Source: an uncultured Pseudomonadota bacterium (GTDB lineage: Bacteria > Bdellovibrionota_B > Oligoflexia > Oligoflexales > CAILAO01). Taken from it: 5,692 nt of DNA. Within the stretch, counting starts at the first letter, position 1; the number at the start of each line of letters is the position of its first letter. Location of the stretch: contig CAILAO010000664.1 in the NCBI GenBank assembly GCA_903832105.1, positions 1 through 5,692 of the forward strand. The letters run 5' to 3'. The notes beneath the pieces are model-generated. The model saw only the letters and a list, made by a program, of their open reading frames with translations. It did not search any database and was not told where the DNA came from. Below, piece after piece: positions 4,790 through 5,692 of this stretch. A program made the translations under genes and the position numbers.

Positions 4790-5692
4790 TCACCGAGGCC
4801 GGGCACAGCGGAAGCCGAGATCCCAATCCGAAGAGGAGCCCGAATAGTATAGAAGGAGCGCGAACACCCCCGCACCGGTAGAATCTCGCCAACCGCCGCC
4901 ACGATGGGCAGCCGCAGGGGCTCCATTAGTCCATCCGTACGTCGTTCCGTTATATCCATAGGCTGAACCATTGATATTATAAGTTATATCATCCTTGCCT
5001 AACATTGTTGGATATTGAGCCATCCCTTGTGTAAATCCAGTCTGAATACCTGTTTGCTGCCCGTTCGTATCCGTCCATTCCCAGAGGTTCCCGACCATGT
5101 CATGAACTCCAAAACGGCTGATGCAAGCACTTGCGCCGCCTGAAGTCGCTCCGCTGCGATTTGTTGGACGTGCTCCATTTGCGGCCCTGGTCCAGTTGCC
5201 ACTTCCACCATGCGTGTTAGTATTACACTTTGCCGCTGCATCATCAGTTGCCAGCCCGCCACTCGTACCACCAGTTCCTGAGCTTGCCCCGGGATCAGAC
5301 GTGCCCGTTGCGGCAAGCTGCCATAAACTGTCGGGAATAAGCTGCTTTCCACTCATTGCGCATGCAACAGAGGCTTGATACCAAGTTAGCCCCCGCGCCG
5401 GAATGACGTCTGGTTTTGACATGGCATAGACCGCACTGCTGCCTGAACCATCCCTATTAAAGCTCGCCGGAAGATTGCCAGCATCGGGATAATTAAAATC
5501 GCTGCTTAATCCGTCCGAAAAATAAGGCGTTCCCGTACCGTCCGCGGCTGACCAAATGCTAGCTTCGTACTTATCGACGCACCAAGATCCGACTGCGACC
5601 ATCACATCATTTACGTTGCCTGTGTCGCATGAGCGGTCTTTTGATCGTTGCCAAGAAATATTACCGGTATCGTCAACCGCAAGAACTTTGCC
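4790..5692 (-). CDS. FGE-sulfatase/C-type-lectin-fold protein, 5' end beyond window; candidate DGR target
   Basis: Three hundred residues are visible. The frame is open to the window edge, so the start is not seen; the GTG at 5603-5605 is internal. Motifs of the formylglycine-generating-enzyme/SUMF1 fold occur in order: WCVDKYEAS (about residues 37-45), GLTWYQA with ACAMSGKQLIPDSLW (about 101-124), GVHDMVGNLWEW (about 195-206), RGGGW (264-268) and LGFRCAR (292-298). The catalytic Cys pair that follows RGGS(W/Y) in true FGE is absent (here RDSTGAGVF), so sulfatase activation is unlikely and a binding or structural role is favoured. Gly/Ser/Thr-rich inserts (about 129-150) resemble exposed loops. 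The C-terminal 37 residues look like a DGR variable region. Of the three FGE-fold uses I considered (enzyme, ergothioneine-type oxygenase, diversified ligand-binding protein), the last fits best. Confidence 0.85.
   Translation of the reverse strand, partial: GKVLAVDDTGNISWQRSKDRSCDTGNVNDVMVAVGSWCVDKYEASIWSAADGTGTPYFSDGLSSDFNYPDAGNLPASFNRDGSGSSAVYAMSKPDVIPARGLTWYQASVACAMSGKQLIPDSLWQLAATGTSDPGASSGTGGTSGGLATDDAAAKCNTNTHGGSGNWTRAANGARPTNRSGATSGGASACISRFGVHDMVGNLWEWTDTNGQQTGIQTGFTQGMAQYPTMLGKDDITYNINGSAYGYNGTTYGWTNGAPAAAHRGGGWRDSTGAGVFALLLYYSGSSSDWDLGFRCARPR
4793..4903 (-). other. Candidate DGR variable region at the 3' end of the FGE-fold gene
   Basis: It encodes RGGGW, then RDSTGAGVFA, then LLLYYSGSSSDWD, then LGFRCARPR. 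In known DGR targets of this fold the frame RGGSW-N-rich-GxFAxxxxN-rich-GFRCAR holds, and the positions that are Asn (AAY) codons in the template become Tyr, Ser, Asp, Leu, Trp and similar in the variable copy. Here just those positions carry CTT, TAC, TAT, TCC, TCT, GAT and GAT, each reachable from AAC or AAT by changing only adenines. The GC-rich invariant end (CTCGGCTTCCGCTGTGCCCG on the coding strand) sits where the initiation-of-mutagenic-homing site would be. The template repeat and reverse transcriptase are not in the window. Confidence 0.5.

Noticed and set aside
5121..5378. Plus-strand and second minus-strand frames inside the FGE-fold gene
   Set aside because: Antisense or out-of-frame shadows of a gene with clear family motifs.

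Overview
The window looks like an accessory stretch of a Gram-negative chromosome. Two gene products have features of the outer membrane (a beta-barrel-like protein ending in Phe and a putative lipoprotein) and a third has a Sec signal peptide. Their style (a TraF/PorV-like barrel next to a TPR lipoprotein, with Ser-rich and Gly-rich linkers) reminds me of Bdellovibrionota or other delta-proteobacteria-like lineages. That placement is a guess; no rRNA, tRNA or universal marker gene is present.

Layout. Positions 1-804 hold almost no intact gene. A truncated four-helix-bundle (S23/IVP family) ORF is fused in frame to a scrap of an IS5-family transposase. Next to it is a 232-bp palindromic element with IS903-like ends. 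A diverged inverted-repeat pair (about 1-86 and 604-690) encloses these pieces. A 98-bp repeat (copy A) with CTAG-containing ends closes the region.

Positions 801-3950 carry two divergent transcription units. Leftward: an outer-membrane beta-barrel protein followed 25 bp later by a TPR-type lipoprotein. Rightward: a secreted M14 zinc carboxypeptidase with all catalytic residues visible. A 257-bp divergent intergenic region separates them. Both units end at a copy of the same repeat (A at 707-804, B at 3981-4070), in the same orientation relative to transcription.

Positions 3981-4789 hold repeat copy B, a possible small membrane protein whose C-terminus runs into that repeat, a weak 60-aa ORF, and about 330 bp without a convincing gene but with two hairpins.

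Positions 4790-5692 hold the 3' part of a leftward gene for a formylglycine-generating-enzyme/C-type-lectin-fold protein. Its last 37 residues resemble the variable region of a diversity-generating retroelement (DGR) target, and the catalytic cysteine pair of true formylglycine-generating enzymes is absent. No reverse transcriptase, accessory Avd gene or template repeat is recognisable in the window, so the DGR reading remains an inference. It is the most interesting lead here.
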